Source: Pontibacter lucknowensis
GTDB lineage: Bacteria > Bacteroidota > Bacteroidia > Cytophagales > Hymenobacteraceae
Assembly: GCF_900156415.1 (NCBI RefSeq)
Contig: NZ_FTNM01000005.1
Span: forward strand, 62,001 to 126,000
Reading direction: 5' to 3'
DNA: 64,000 bases
A program made the position numbers and the translations under genes. The notes below the pieces were generated by a model that was not told where the DNA came from, ran no database searches, and saw only the letters and a list, made by a program, of their open reading frames with translations. Below are positions 19,475 to 29,500 of the stretch, piece after piece (within the stretch, counting starts at the first letter, position 1; each line of letters opens with the position of its first letter).

Positions 19475-20374
19475 ATGAAACCAGACTGGCTGGACACCAA
19501 AGAATACCCCTTTAAATCCAAATTTCTGGAATTAGAAGCGGGCAAGATGCATTATATCGATGAAGGGCAGGGCCACCCGATCGTTATGATCCATGGTACG
19601 CCCTCGTGGTCTTTTGCCTACCGCAACCTGATCAAGATCCTGAGCAAAAAATACCGCTGTGTGGCTCTGGACCTGATCGGCTTTGGCTTGTCCGACAAAC
19701 CTAAGGACTGGAGTTATAAGCCCAGGGCACATGCCGCTAACTTTGAGCAGTTAATGGCGCACCTGGGACTTGACAATATCACCTTGCTGGTACATGACTT
19801 TGGCGCACCGATTGGGCTGGCCTATGCGATCAAACATCCAGAAAAGGTGCAGAATATTGTTATGCTCAATACCTGGACCTGGTCCCTGTCCAATCATCAG
19901 GTGTTTTCAAAGGCCAGTAAGTACCTGGTAGGCCCGCTAGGCAAGTTTTTGCATTCCAAGCTCAACCTCACCACAGACCAACTGGTACACGAACTGTTTG
20001 GGCAGGAGAGCAAGATGCCAGAAAAGCTTAAAGAGCAGTATACCCGCGCACTTGGCGACCCTGACGACACCGTAAGCTCACTGGCCTGCGCCCGGGAGCT
20101 GGTAGGTGTAAGCAAGTGGTATGATGAACTTTGGAAAGAGCGCAAAAAGATTCAGGATACTCCGACCCTCATCTTATGGGGAGAGCGTGACAAGCTTGTT
20201 AAAATTGAGGCATTACAGCGCTGGAAAAAATTCTTCCATGAGTGCTATGTGCTGCACTTTGAGGATAGCGGCCACTTTCTGATGGAAGAGCACGCCGATG
20301 AGGTTTCCCGGTACGTGAGCAACTTTATAAAAGAGGAAGACAAAAAGAAAGAAAAGACATTACACAATTCATAA
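19475..20374 (+). CDS. Haloalkane dehalogenase-like alpha/beta hydrolase
   Basis: 299 residues. HGTPSWSFAYR is the oxyanion-hole region, LLVHDFGAPIG holds an Asp nucleophile (not Ser), and MLNTWTW follows at the place where dehalogenases keep a halide-binding Trp. The catalytic His is in DSGHFLMEE. The Asp nucleophile and Trp point to the haloalkane dehalogenase or epoxide hydrolase branch; the substrate is unknown. No signal peptide. The tail is Lys/Glu-rich. A small gene follows after 17 bp, probably in the same transcript. Confidence 0.85.
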   Translation: MKPDWLDTKEYPFKSKFLELEAGKMHYIDEGQGHPIVMIHGTPSWSFAYRNLIKILSKKYRCVALDLIGFGLSDKPKDWSYKPRAHAANFEQLMAHLGLDNITLLVHDFGAPIGLAYAIKHPEKVQNIVMLNTWTWSLSNHQVFSKASKYLVGPLGKFLHSKLNLTTDQLVHELFGQESKMPEKLKEQYTRALGDPDDTVSSLACARELVGVSKWYDELWKERKKIQDTPTLILWGERDKLVKIEALQRWKKFFHECYVLHFEDSGHFLMEEHADEVSRYVSNFIKEEDKKKEKTLHNS

Positions 20375-20391
20375 ACATAAAACGAGCGATT

Positions 20392-20637
20392 ATGACGGAA
20401 CCCGATAAAACCTTAAAAGAGGCCTTGTTTCGCAGTCACCAGGCGACAGAAAAGGCTAACCAAGCCCAGAACAAGCTGTATAACATGAGTACAGGTCAGC
20501 AGGCGGGAGAGACGCAAGGCAACTCTATACCTGAACTGCACGAATCACCACGCAACCTGCTACAATCATGGGACACCCTGCGACAGTTGGATGAGGCCCT
20601 GGAAGACAAAAAGCCAAACCATGAACGTAAATCCTGA
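20392..20637 (+). CDS. Small hydrophilic protein of unknown function
   Basis: 81 residues, ATG at 20392, 17 bp after the hydrolase stop and before a terminator. It is polar, Gln- and Glu-rich, with no membrane helix, signal or known motif; two amphipathic helices are likely (about 5-32 and 55-72). Its position suggests co-transcription with the hydrolase. Codon use resembles the neighbours. Confidence 0.6.
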   Translation: MTEPDKTLKEALFRSHQATEKANQAQNKLYNMSTGQQAGETQGNSIPELHESPRNLLQSWDTLRQLDEALEDKKPNHERKS

Positions 20638-20680
20638 TATATACCGAGAATCAGAACTTATACCGGTTCTCTACCAATAA

Positions 20681-20716
20681 AAAGCGGCAGCCATTTTATG
20701 ACTGCCGCTTTCTTTT
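20681..20716. terminator. Bidirectional terminator
   Basis: Arms AAAGCGGCAG (20681-20690) and CTGCCGCTTT (20702-20711), followed by CTTTTT. It lies between the small plus-strand gene and the converging FAD-oxidase gene. Confidence 0.75.
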
Positions 20717-22120
20717 TCAGAATATTTTCCCGGGATTCAGGATGCCCTTCGGATCAAAGAGCTGCTTTATACCTTGCATAAGCCGGAGCTGGACCTCACT
20801 AAGTGCTATACCTATGTAAGGACGCTGCACCAGACCGATACCATGCTCACCAGATATGGTACCACCCAGTGACACACAAAGCCTGAAAATCTCCTTTATA
20901 CCTTCAGGAAGCTTGTTGTTCCAGTCATCGTCTGACATGTCAGCCTTCACGATATTGATATGCAGGTTGCCATCACCGGCATGGCCGTAGCACACAGACT
21001 TGAAGTGATACCTTGCCCCAATCTCCTTTACACCACGTAATAGAGTGGGCAGTTCGGCACGGGGCACCACCGTGTCTTCTTCTTTGTAAATGGAGTTGCT
21101 CTTCACAGCATGGCCTACATTACGACGTAAACGCCAGAGGTCTTCTTTCTGTTTTTCAGTATCGGCCACGAGTATGTCCCCTACATCAAATGTTTCCAGC
21201 ACTTCATAAACCCGCTCCGCATCCTTGTAAAGCAGGTCCATGTCGTTACCATCGAGCTCTATGAGCAGGTGTGCCCGCTCATCAGCTGCCATAGGCACTT
21301 CCAGGTTCATGTAACGGCAAGTCCACTCAATGGCTTCACGCTCCATGAATTCGAGGGCAGAGGGCACTATACCTGCGGTAAATATGCTGGATACAGCTGC
21401 TGCCGCCTCTTCTTCTTTCCGGAAAGGCACCAGCAGCACCAGGTTCTGAGTGGGGTAAGGTATAAGCTTAAAGACAATTTTGGTGATGATGCCCAGGGTG
21501 CCTTCGCTCCCGACCATCAACTGCGTCAGATTATACCCCGTGGCGTTTTTGAGCACATTGGCCCCCGTCCAGGTGATTTCCCCGCATGGCAACACAACTT
21601 CCACATTCAGCACATAGTCTTTGGTAACGCCATACTTCACTGCCCTGGGCCCACCGGAAGACTCGCTCAGGTTACCGCCCAGCTGGCTACTGCCCCGGCT
21701 CGACGGGTCAGGCGGGTAGAAAAGCCCGCGGGCGATCACAGCCTCCTGAAACACCTGCGTGATTACGCCAGGCTCCACCGTGGCCTGTAAGTTGCGCTCG
21801 TCTATCTGGATAATGGCATTGAGCCGCTCCATCGACAGCACTATGCCCCCATGTACGGCCAGCGCCCCTCCGCTTAGCCCGGTACCTGCCCCACGGGGTG
21901 TCACTGGTATGCTGTTGTCGTAGCACAACCGCATAATATGACTGATTTCTTCTGCGTTCTTTGGTTTGAGCACCACTTCAGGCAGGTAGCGTAAATCCTC
22001 TGTTTCGTCGTGGGTATAGCGTACGAATCCCTCCTGATCAGCAGGCAGCACAAGGTGCTCCTGCCCGACAATGGCGGTGAAAGCTTCAACCAGATCCGGG
22101 GTTATCTTATTAAAATTCAT
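20717..22120 (-). CDS. FAD-linked oxidase, GlcD-like
   Basis: 467 residues of the GlcD/D-lactate dehydrogenase family. The PCMH-type FAD-binding domain shows TPRGAGTGLSGGA, DPSSRGSSQLGGNLSESSGG and GSEGTLGIITK. The C-terminal FAD-oxidase domain shows CYGHAGDGNLHIN and GTISGEHGIGL with the conserved His residues. It oxidises a 2-hydroxy acid such as glycolate or D-lactate, passing electrons to a quinone or cytochrome. No glcE or glcF lies beside it, so the partner is unknown. Confidence 0.9.
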   Translation of the reverse strand: MNFNKITPDLVEAFTAIVGQEHLVLPADQEGFVRYTHDETEDLRYLPEVVLKPKNAEEISHIMRLCYDNSIPVTPRGAGTGLSGGALAVHGGIVLSMERLNAIIQIDERNLQATVEPGVITQVFQEAVIARGLFYPPDPSSRGSSQLGGNLSESSGGPRAVKYGVTKDYVLNVEVVLPCGEITWTGANVLKNATGYNLTQLMVGSEGTLGIITKIVFKLIPYPTQNLVLLVPFRKEEEAAAAVSSIFTAGIVPSALEFMEREAIEWTCRYMNLEVPMAADERAHLLIELDGNDMDLLYKDAERVYEVLETFDVGDILVADTEKQKEDLWRLRRNVGHAVKSNSIYKEEDTVVPRAELPTLLRGVKEIGARYHFKSVCYGHAGDGNLHINIVKADMSDDDWNNKLPEGIKEIFRLCVSLGGTISGEHGIGLVQRPYIGIALSEVQLRLMQGIKQLFDPKGILNPGKIF

Positions 22121-22192
22121 TTTATATTAAATAGCTTATGCTTAATTTAGCAAGCCTAATATCTTTTTAGCCACAATTTACCAAGTTACGCT

Positions 22193-22831
22193 TTGAGAAC
22201 ATCAATTACCAGTTACCTTTTATTTATCTTTTTTATTGGATTGATGGCGTCCTGTCAGTCAGCAAAGCCTACCTTCAGCAAGCGTGGCGACACTTATAAG
22301 TCGGCCAGGGAGATAGCTGAGGAAAAGCGACAGGAGCGCAAAAGAGCCAGAATGGCCGCCCGAAGCGGTGGGAAAGGCACTGTAGCGTCGAAAGACCGTA
22401 CCAGTCGCACCAATGTACCCAACCCGCGCCGCCTCGACGAGCATGTGGCCACTGTCATCCATACAGCCCGCTCCTACACGGGCACTCCTTATAAGTGGGG
22501 TGGCACGACACGCGTAGGTATGGACTGCTCCGGCTTGCTCTGTACTTCTTTCCAAAGCATTAATGTGAACCTGCCGCGCACATCGGAGGAGCAGAGCCGC
22601 TTCGGTAAAACAGTAAAAGTGAGGGAGCTCAAAGAAGGGGACCTCGTATTTTTTGGGGCTAACAAAAACAGTCGTGAGATCACGCATGTGGGCATGGTGA
22701 CTGAAATTGTAAACGACAGCGAAGTTAAATTCATACATGCCTCCACCAGTCTTGGTGTGATTGAAAACAATCTCAACTCTGACTACTGGCAAAAAATCTT
22801 TATCAAAGCGGTGCGGCCTTTTGAAGAATAA
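22193..22831 (+). CDS. NlpC/P60 peptidoglycan hydrolase lipoprotein (TTG start)
   Basis: 212 residues. The only sensible start is the TTG at 22193, giving a lipoprotein signal with the lipobox LMASC (Cys21). A basic linker (about 28-85) leads into the NlpC/P60 domain: catalytic Cys in MDCSGLLC, His in ITHVGMVTE, and a third polar residue in IHASTS. It would cut cell-wall peptides (D-Glu to diaminopimelate links) from an outer-membrane anchor. Single gene, followed by a TonB-dependent receptor 259 bp later. Confidence 0.88.
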   Translation: MRTSITSYLLFIFFIGLMASCQSAKPTFSKRGDTYKSAREIAEEKRQERKRARMAARSGGKGTVASKDRTSRTNVPNPRRLDEHVATVIHTARSYTGTPYKWGGTTRVGMDCSGLLCTSFQSINVNLPRTSEEQSRFGKTVKVRELKEGDLVFFGANKNSREITHVGMVTEIVNDSEVKFIHASTSLGVIENNLNSDYWQKIFIKAVRPFEE

Positions 22832-23090
22832 GCTGCGTCCTGTATTTCTTCAAAATTTTATTTCAAGTCCTGCATAGTAACTGATTGGTTACTGGTGTAA
22901 TTCTAAGCTTTGCCGATACAGCCAAAATCCATAGGTGGTTAGGCGTAATCAACTCCTATAGCCGAATACATTATAGGGGCCTTCATCCTAGCCTGTAAGG
23001 CCACAAAATTTCAAGACAAAAAAGAGATAAAATACTCATACATACGTACTTATAAGAAGTTATATTTTTTCAATTTAGCTTATAAGTATT

Positions 23091-26000
23091 ATGAGGACTA
23101 TTTACACAAAGCTGCTTGTGACCATATTGCTGCTAATGAGTGGCCACCTAGCCTGGGCACAGGGTACGACAACGGCGGCTATGAACGGTGTGGTACAGGA
23201 CCAAAGCGGCTCCCCTCTACCAGGCGCAACAGTTATTGCGGTACACACACCTACCAACACGCAGTACGTAGCCGCCACGAATGCAGAAGGTCGCTACAAT
23301 ATCCAGAACATGCGTGTAGGCGGCCCCTACACGGTAAGAACCTCCTATGTGGGTTACCAGGAGCAGCGATTCGAAAACATCAATCTGGCGCTCGGCCAAA
23401 ACTTCAGACTGGACCTCACCATTTCCGAAAGTACAACCACCCTCGGTGAAGTGCAGATCACCGCAACGCAGGACAAAGTGATCAACTCCGACAGGACAGG
23501 TGCCTCCACCAACGTGTCTACAGAGCAGCTTGAGTCACTTCCCACGATCTCCCGAAGCCTGAATGACTTCACCCGTATCACGCCACAGGCCTCCACCTCC
23601 GGGTCAGGTATATCGTTTGCCGGCCAAAACAACCGCTTCAACAATTTCTCGATAGATGGCACCGTAAACAATGACGTATTTGGTCTATCGGCCAGTGGTA
23701 CTAACGGCGGACAGACCGGCGTGCAGCCGATCTCGCTGGATGCCATTGAGGCGATACAGGTTGTAATTGCTCCTTTTGATGTGAGACAAAGCGGCTTTAC
23801 AGGCGGTGGTATCAATGCGATTACACGCAGCGGGTCCAACCGATTTACGGGGTCTGCCTACTATTTTGGCAACAATGAAGCATTAGTGGGCAAAAGCCCT
23901 GATGACGCAAGAACCAGGCTGCCGGACTTCACAGACTACCAGATGGGCCTGCGACTTGGCGGCCCGATCATCCGCGACAAACTGTTCTTCTTTGTGAATG
24001 GCGAGAAGACCAAAAGGGTCGCTCCGCTGCTGTTCGAACCCGGAAGCCCCGGTTCAAATATTACAGTGGACGAAGCAAACAGAGTGCTGAGCGTTGCCAA
24101 TCGCCTTGGTTACGATCCGGGCAGCTTTAGGGGGATAGATGACGAAACGCTGAGTGACAAGATCTTTGCCCGGCTCGACTGGAACATCACCGACAACCAC
24201 CAACTTACCCTCCGGCACAGCTACGTATATGGTGAAAACCGTGACAACTCCCGCACTCCGAATGCCCTCCGCTTTGCCAACAATGCTGAATTTTTCCCGA
24301 GTACCACTAACTCGACCGTTATGCAGCTGCGCAGTCAGTTTGGGGGGCAGTTTGCCAACGAGGCTCTGATCGGCTTCACGGCAGTGCGTGACGACCGTGA
24401 TATCATCGGTGACCCTTTCCCGAACGTACTGATCCGTTTGTCTGGTGGCCGAACTATTTCGCTGGGTAGTGAGCCGTTTTCGGTGCAAAACCAGCTTGAC
24501 CAGGATGTACTCACTATTACGAATAACTTCAACGCATTTCTGGGCAAGCACACGATCACGCTGGGTACGCACAATGAGTTTTACAAAACTTACAACCTAT
24601 TCATCCGGCAGGAGTTTGGAGCCTACGAATACAACTCCCTCGAAGCTTTCGAAGCGATTGGCACACCAAACGAAGCTGCGCCAGGGGCTTTCTTCCGCAA
24701 CTACTCCCGCACCGACAATCGCCAGCAGGGCGCAGAGTTCTCTGCTTTTCAGCTCGGATTTTATGCACAGGACGAGTACGCCGTACGCAATAACCTGAAG
24801 GTAACAGCAGGTATACGCCTCGACATCCCGACGTTTAATGATGATCCGGCTGCCAATGCAGAGTTCAATGAGGCGTTTGCCAGCAGGGGCCTGGCCACTG
24901 ACAAGACCCCTGGCGCTCAGTTTATGCTCTCCCCCCGTGTTGGTGTCAATTGGGATGTGTTTGATGATGGCAATACGCAGGTACGTGGCGGAGCCGGGGT
25001 CTTCACCGGTAGAGCTCCCTTCGTGTGGATAGCAAATCAATATACCAATACAGGGCAAATGCTGGGTAGTCTGGCACTCACTTCAGGCCCGCTGCTGGAG
25101 CAGATTCGCTTCAACCCAAACCCGAACACCCAGCCAACAGCTACCACGGTTGGCCTGTCAGACAGAACGGCTGAGATCAATATCACAGATCCTGACTTTA
25201 AGTTTCCGCAGTTGTTCAGGGTAAACGCGGCCGTTGACCATCGCCTCCCCTTTGATCTGATCGCAACGCTGGAAGGTATATACTCCAAGAACCTGAACAA
25301 CATCTATTACCAGAACCTGAACCTAGAGCAAACCGGCACTTTGACAGGAGCAGACAATCGGCCTGTGTTTGGCCGTATACAGGGCAATAATTTTCAGGAC
25401 ATCATCTACCTGACCAATACCAGCCGTGGTTTTGGCTACAGTCTGACAGGTCAGTTACAAAAGACCTTCATGGAAAACGGCATCTCAGGTTCATTGGCCT
25501 ATACCTATTCCAGAGCTAAGGATGTGAACCCCGGCAACTCCAGCCAGGCCCGCTCTAACTGGATAAACGTAAACCAGGTGGAAGGTCTCAATAATGTAAG
25601 GGAAGCCTTTGCTGACAATGATGTGCGCTCCAGGGTAGTGGCTGGCCTGACGTATAACTTCAATTACCTGGGCTTCGCAGGTACGACCATCTCCGCCTTT
25701 TACAATGGGCAGACAGGGGTACCGCTTTCCTACATCTACAATGGAGACGTGAACAATGATGCCGGCAGAACCAATGACCTGATCTATGTACCAGGCAATG
25801 CCTCAGAGATAAACCTGGTCCCTTTTACCGATCGGGATGGAACGGTCGTATCACCTGAGCAGCAGTGGCAGGCGCTGGATGCCTTTATCAGCGGCAATGA
25901 CTATCTAAGCGATAGACGAGGCCAGTATGCCGAGCGAAACGGAGACAGACTCCCCTGGACTAACCAGATTGACCTGCGCATTATGCAGGAATTCAGGGTA

Positions 26001-26264
26001 GGGCAAAATGATAACGCCCATCGGCTGCAACTGACCTTTGACATCTTTAATTTTACGAACCTGCTCAACAAAGACTGGGGGCGACAGTACACTGCCACTT
26101 TCAATGCTTTTCAGGCCATTGATTTTGTAGGCTACGAGCCCGGTACCACAACACCCCGCTTCAACTACACCGGTCGCGGTCTGACCGACGGAAATCCCTA
26201 TTTTGTGAATGACTTTTCGTCACGATGGAGAGCCCAGTTCGGTATTCGCTACATTTTCAATTAA
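23091..26264 (+). CDS. Oar-like TonB-dependent outer membrane receptor
   Basis: 1057 residues. Signal peptide 1-23 ending in AWAQG; carboxypeptidase-regulatory-like beta domain (about 25-112, MNGVVQDQSGSPLPGATV); plug domain (about 115-260, with DVRQSGFTGGGINAITRSG); then a beta-barrel ending in FGIRYIFN with the terminal aromatic Asn/Phe expected for barrel insertion. It moves a large or scarce substrate across the outer membrane with TonB energy. The ligand is unknown; no SusD partner is present. It is a paralog of the next gene. It ends at a 27-bp-arm terminator. Confidence 0.9.
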   Translation: MRTIYTKLLVTILLLMSGHLAWAQGTTTAAMNGVVQDQSGSPLPGATVIAVHTPTNTQYVAATNAEGRYNIQNMRVGGPYTVRTSYVGYQEQRFENINLALGQNFRLDLTISESTTTLGEVQITATQDKVINSDRTGASTNVSTEQLESLPTISRSLNDFTRITPQASTSGSGISFAGQNNRFNNFSIDGTVNNDVFGLSASGTNGGQTGVQPISLDAIEAIQVVIAPFDVRQSGFTGGGINAITRSGSNRFTGSAYYFGNNEALVGKSPDDARTRLPDFTDYQMGLRLGGPIIRDKLFFFVNGEKTKRVAPLLFEPGSPGSNITVDEANRVLSVANRLGYDPGSFRGIDDETLSDKIFARLDWNITDNHQLTLRHSYVYGENRDNSRTPNALRFANNAEFFPSTTNSTVMQLRSQFGGQFANEALIGFTAVRDDRDIIGDPFPNVLIRLSGGRTISLGSEPFSVQNQLDQDVLTITNNFNAFLGKHTITLGTHNEFYKTYNLFIRQEFGAYEYNSLEAFEAIGTPNEAAPGAFFRNYSRTDNRQQGAEFSAFQLGFYAQDEYAVRNNLKVTAGIRLDIPTFNDDPAANAEFNEAFASRGLATDKTPGAQFMLSPRVGVNWDVFDDGNTQVRGGAGVFTGRAPFVWIANQYTNTGQMLGSLALTSGPLLEQIRFNPNPNTQPTATTVGLSDRTAEINITDPDFKFPQLFRVNAAVDHRLPFDLIATLEGIYSKNLNNIYYQNLNLEQTGTLTGADNRPVFGRIQGNNFQDIIYLTNTSRGFGYSLTGQLQKTFMENGISGSLAYTYSRAKDVNPGNSSQARSNWINVNQVEGLNNVREAFADNDVRSRVVAGLTYNFNYLGFAGTTISAFYNGQTGVPLSYIYNGDVNNDAGRTNDLIYVPGNASEINLVPFTDRDGTVVSPEQQWQALDAFISGNDYLSDRRGQYAERNGDRLPWTNQIDLRIMQEFRVGQNDNAHRLQLTFDIFNFTNLLNKDWGRQYTATFNAFQAIDFVGYEPGTTTPRFNYTGRGLTDGNPYFVNDFSSRWRAQFGIRYIFN

Positions 26265-26287
26265 AAGTAAACTCTGTCCAAAAATTA

Positions 26288-26347
26288 ACTGAGTGCCAAA
26301 AAGAAAGGCGGAGCTGTATGGCTCCGCCTTTCTTTTTGGCACTCAGT
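26288..26347. terminator. Very long perfect hairpin terminator
   Basis: 27-bp perfect arms at 26288-26314 and 26321-26347 around a 6-nt loop; the core is AAAGGCGGAGC and GCTCCGCCTTT. It follows the first TonB-dependent receptor by 23 bp. The arm length is far above what termination needs. Confidence 0.8.
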
Positions 26348-26447
26348 GTTTAGACAAGTAGTATGTTCGCAACATACAATAATTTTTTGTTGCTAAAAAG
26401 CAAATAACATAAGACAGATTATTAATAATAATTTAATCATTAAGTAG

Positions 26448-26477
26448 TTGCATTTCGAATTATACCCTCTAATTTTG
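26448..26477 (+). promoter_or_regulatory. Bacteroidota promoter of the second TonB receptor
   Basis: TTG (26448-26450), 19-bp spacer, and TAATTTTG (26470-26477), an exact match to TAnnTTTG. It lies 24 bp before the ATG at 26502. It is the clearest promoter in the window and fits a strongly expressed gene. Confidence 0.7.
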
Positions 26478-26501
26478 CGGGCAAAAATCAATCAATCTTT
26501 T

Positions 26502-29500
26502 ATGAAAAAGTTATTACTATCAACACTGCTTATGTTGCTGTGCGTGGTTACTATGCACGCACAGGTAACAACAAGTAGTATTACCGGATCCGTTAAGGAT
26601 TCAAAAGGTGAAGCTTTGATCGGTGCAACCGTAAGAGCAACACACGGTCCTTCAGGCACCACGTACGGTGGTGTAACGAATGTTGAGGGTCGTTTTAACG
26701 TTCCTAACGTTCGCGTTGGTGGTCCTTACACCATCGAAGTAAGCTACATTGGCTACGAGCCAAAAGTTTACAGCAACATTTCATTGAGCCTGGGTGTTCC
26801 TTACCAGCTTGATGCAACAATGGCTGACGGTGGTCAGCAGCTTCAGGAAGTAATTGTTAGCACTGACCGCTCTTCTGTGTTCAACGCTAACAAAACAGGT
26901 GCCGCTACTAACGTAGGCATACAGCAGCTGGAGAAACTTCCTACTATCAACAGAAGTGTAACAGACTTCACACGTCTGACTCCACAGGCAAACGGTAACG
27001 GTTTTGCTGGCCGTGACGGTCGTTTCAACAACCTTCAGGTAGACGGTGCTAACTTCAACAACGGCTTCGGTCTTAGCTCTAATCCACTTCCTGGTGGCAA
27101 CTCTCAGCCGATCTCTCTTGACGCGATCGAAGAGGTTCAGGTAAACATCGCTCCTTACGACGTACGTCAGTCAGGCTTTACTGGTGCTGGCATCAACGCT
27201 GTAACACGTAGCGGTACAAACCAATTCTCTGGTTCTGCTTATACCTTCTACAGAAACCAGGATTTCAACGGTAGAAAAGTTGGTGACAACGAACTGCCAG
27301 AGCAGACTGAAAGAAAGAACCAGATCTTCGGTGCCCGTCTTGGTGGTCCGATCATCAAAAACAAATTGTTCTTCTTCGCTAACTTCGAGCACGAGAACGA
27401 AACTTACCCTGGTGTAAACTGGGTAGCTTCCCGTCCAGGCCTTAGTGGTCCAAACGTTTCCAGAACTACTGCAGAAGACCTAGAGCGCGTTCGTCAGCAC
27501 CTGATCACCAAGTATGGTTATGACCCAGGTGCTTATGAGAACTACGCAAACGAGTTTAACAACAAAAACACGAAGTTCTTGACGCGTATCGACTGGAACA
27601 TCAGCGACATGCACAAGTTCACACTTCGTTACAACCAGGTAGTAGGTACAAGCGACCAGACAGTAAACGCCAGCTCTGCTCCTAACCCACGTGCCAGCTC
27701 TGCCCGTATCGGCCAGAACGCGCTTTCTTTCGCTGGTTCTAACTACGGTTTCGAAAACTCTGTACGTTCCGTAACAGCTGAATTGAATAGCACATTCTCT
27801 TCTGTACTTTCTAACCAGTTCCTGGCTACTTACAGCCGTATTCAGGACACGCGTACTTCTCCAAGCAGCATCTTCCCATTTGTTGACATCTGGAAAGACG
27901 GCGACCAGTACATGAACTTCGGTTACGAACTGTTCACTTACAACAACGACGTAATCAACAACAACTACTCGTTCATCAACAACCTTTCTTACATGCTGGG
28001 CAAGCACAACCTGACAGGTGGTGCCAGCTTTGAGGTACAGAACTTCGGTAACAGCTACCAGCGTTACGGTACTTCTTACTACCGTTATGCTTCTGTGGAT
28101 GATTTCATCAATGATGCCCGTCCACTTCAGTTTGGTCTGACTTACCCTTATGAAGGTCAGGATCCATATTCACGCATCAACTTCGGTATGGCTGGTCTGT
28201 ACGTACAGGATAAATTCGCTGCAACTGACCGCCTGAACCTGACTATGGGTGTGCGTGCTGAGCTGCCAGTTTACATGAACGACCTGACTCCAAACTCATC
28301 AATCGACAACCTGACACTGCTCGACACTGACGGAAACCCTACAACTTACTCTAGCGGTGAGTGGCCTAAGTCAAGAGTTCTGCTGTCGCCACGTATCGGT
28401 TTCAACCTTGATCTGCTGGAAGACCGTTCACTGTCACTTCGTGGTGGTACAGGTATCTTCTCTGGCCGTATTCCTTTTGTATGGTTGACAAACATGCCAA
28501 CTAACGCTGGTGTAATCCAGAACGTATTGGAAGGTGTTCCTTCAAGCGCACTTGACGTGATTCGTTTCCAGCCTGAGCGTCTGTACTGGTTAGAGAATGG
28601 CCCGTCTAACGTGTTCATCCGTCAGCCAAACGCTGGTGCTCCTGGCAGCTTTGCCCTTGTTGACCGTAACTTCAAAATGCCACAGGTATGGAGAAGCAGC
28701 TTAGGTGCTGACTACACAATCCCTGGTACTCCATTGGTAGCTACTGCTGACATCCTTTACACAAAAGACCTGGTAGGTGTTTACCAGTTCAACGCTAACA
28801 GAAAGCCAGCTACACAGCAGCTGAACAACAACGGTGACAACCGTGACTTCTGGAATGGTTCTTCTAACGCCCAGTACACTACTGCCACTCGTGAGGCTAT
28901 CGTTCTGTCAAACACAGACAAAGGCCACTCGCTGTCAGCAACTGCTGGTCTGTCACTTAACTCTAGAACAGGCTTCTTCGGTTCTGCTTTCTATACTTAC
29001 ACGCAGGCGAAAGACATCACTGGCAACCCAGGTTCTAACGCTGGTTCTGCTTGGTCTAACAACTACTCTATCAACGATCCAAACGAACTGTTGATGGGTA
29101 TTTCTCAGTTCGCGACTCCTCACCGTGTAGTAGCTAACGCTTCTTACCGCCTGGAGTATGCTAACCGTCTTGCTACTACAGTATCCTTGTTCTACCAGGG
29201 TTCTTCTCAGGGCCGCTTCTCTTACATCTACAACGGTGACGTAAACAGAGACGGTATCAGCAACGACCTGCTTTGGATCCCAACCAGCTCTGCTGAAATG
29301 AACTTCGCTCCTATCATGAGCAATGGTCAGGTACAGTTCACTGCTGAGCAGCAGCGTCAGGCTTTTGATACATTCGTAGCTAACCAAGGTCTGGAAAGAG
29401 GTGCTTATGCTGAGCGTAACAATGGTTTGATGCCATGGTTCAACCAGTTTGACTTCAGATTGCTGCAGGACGTTTTCGGTAACATCGGTGGCAAGCGCAA

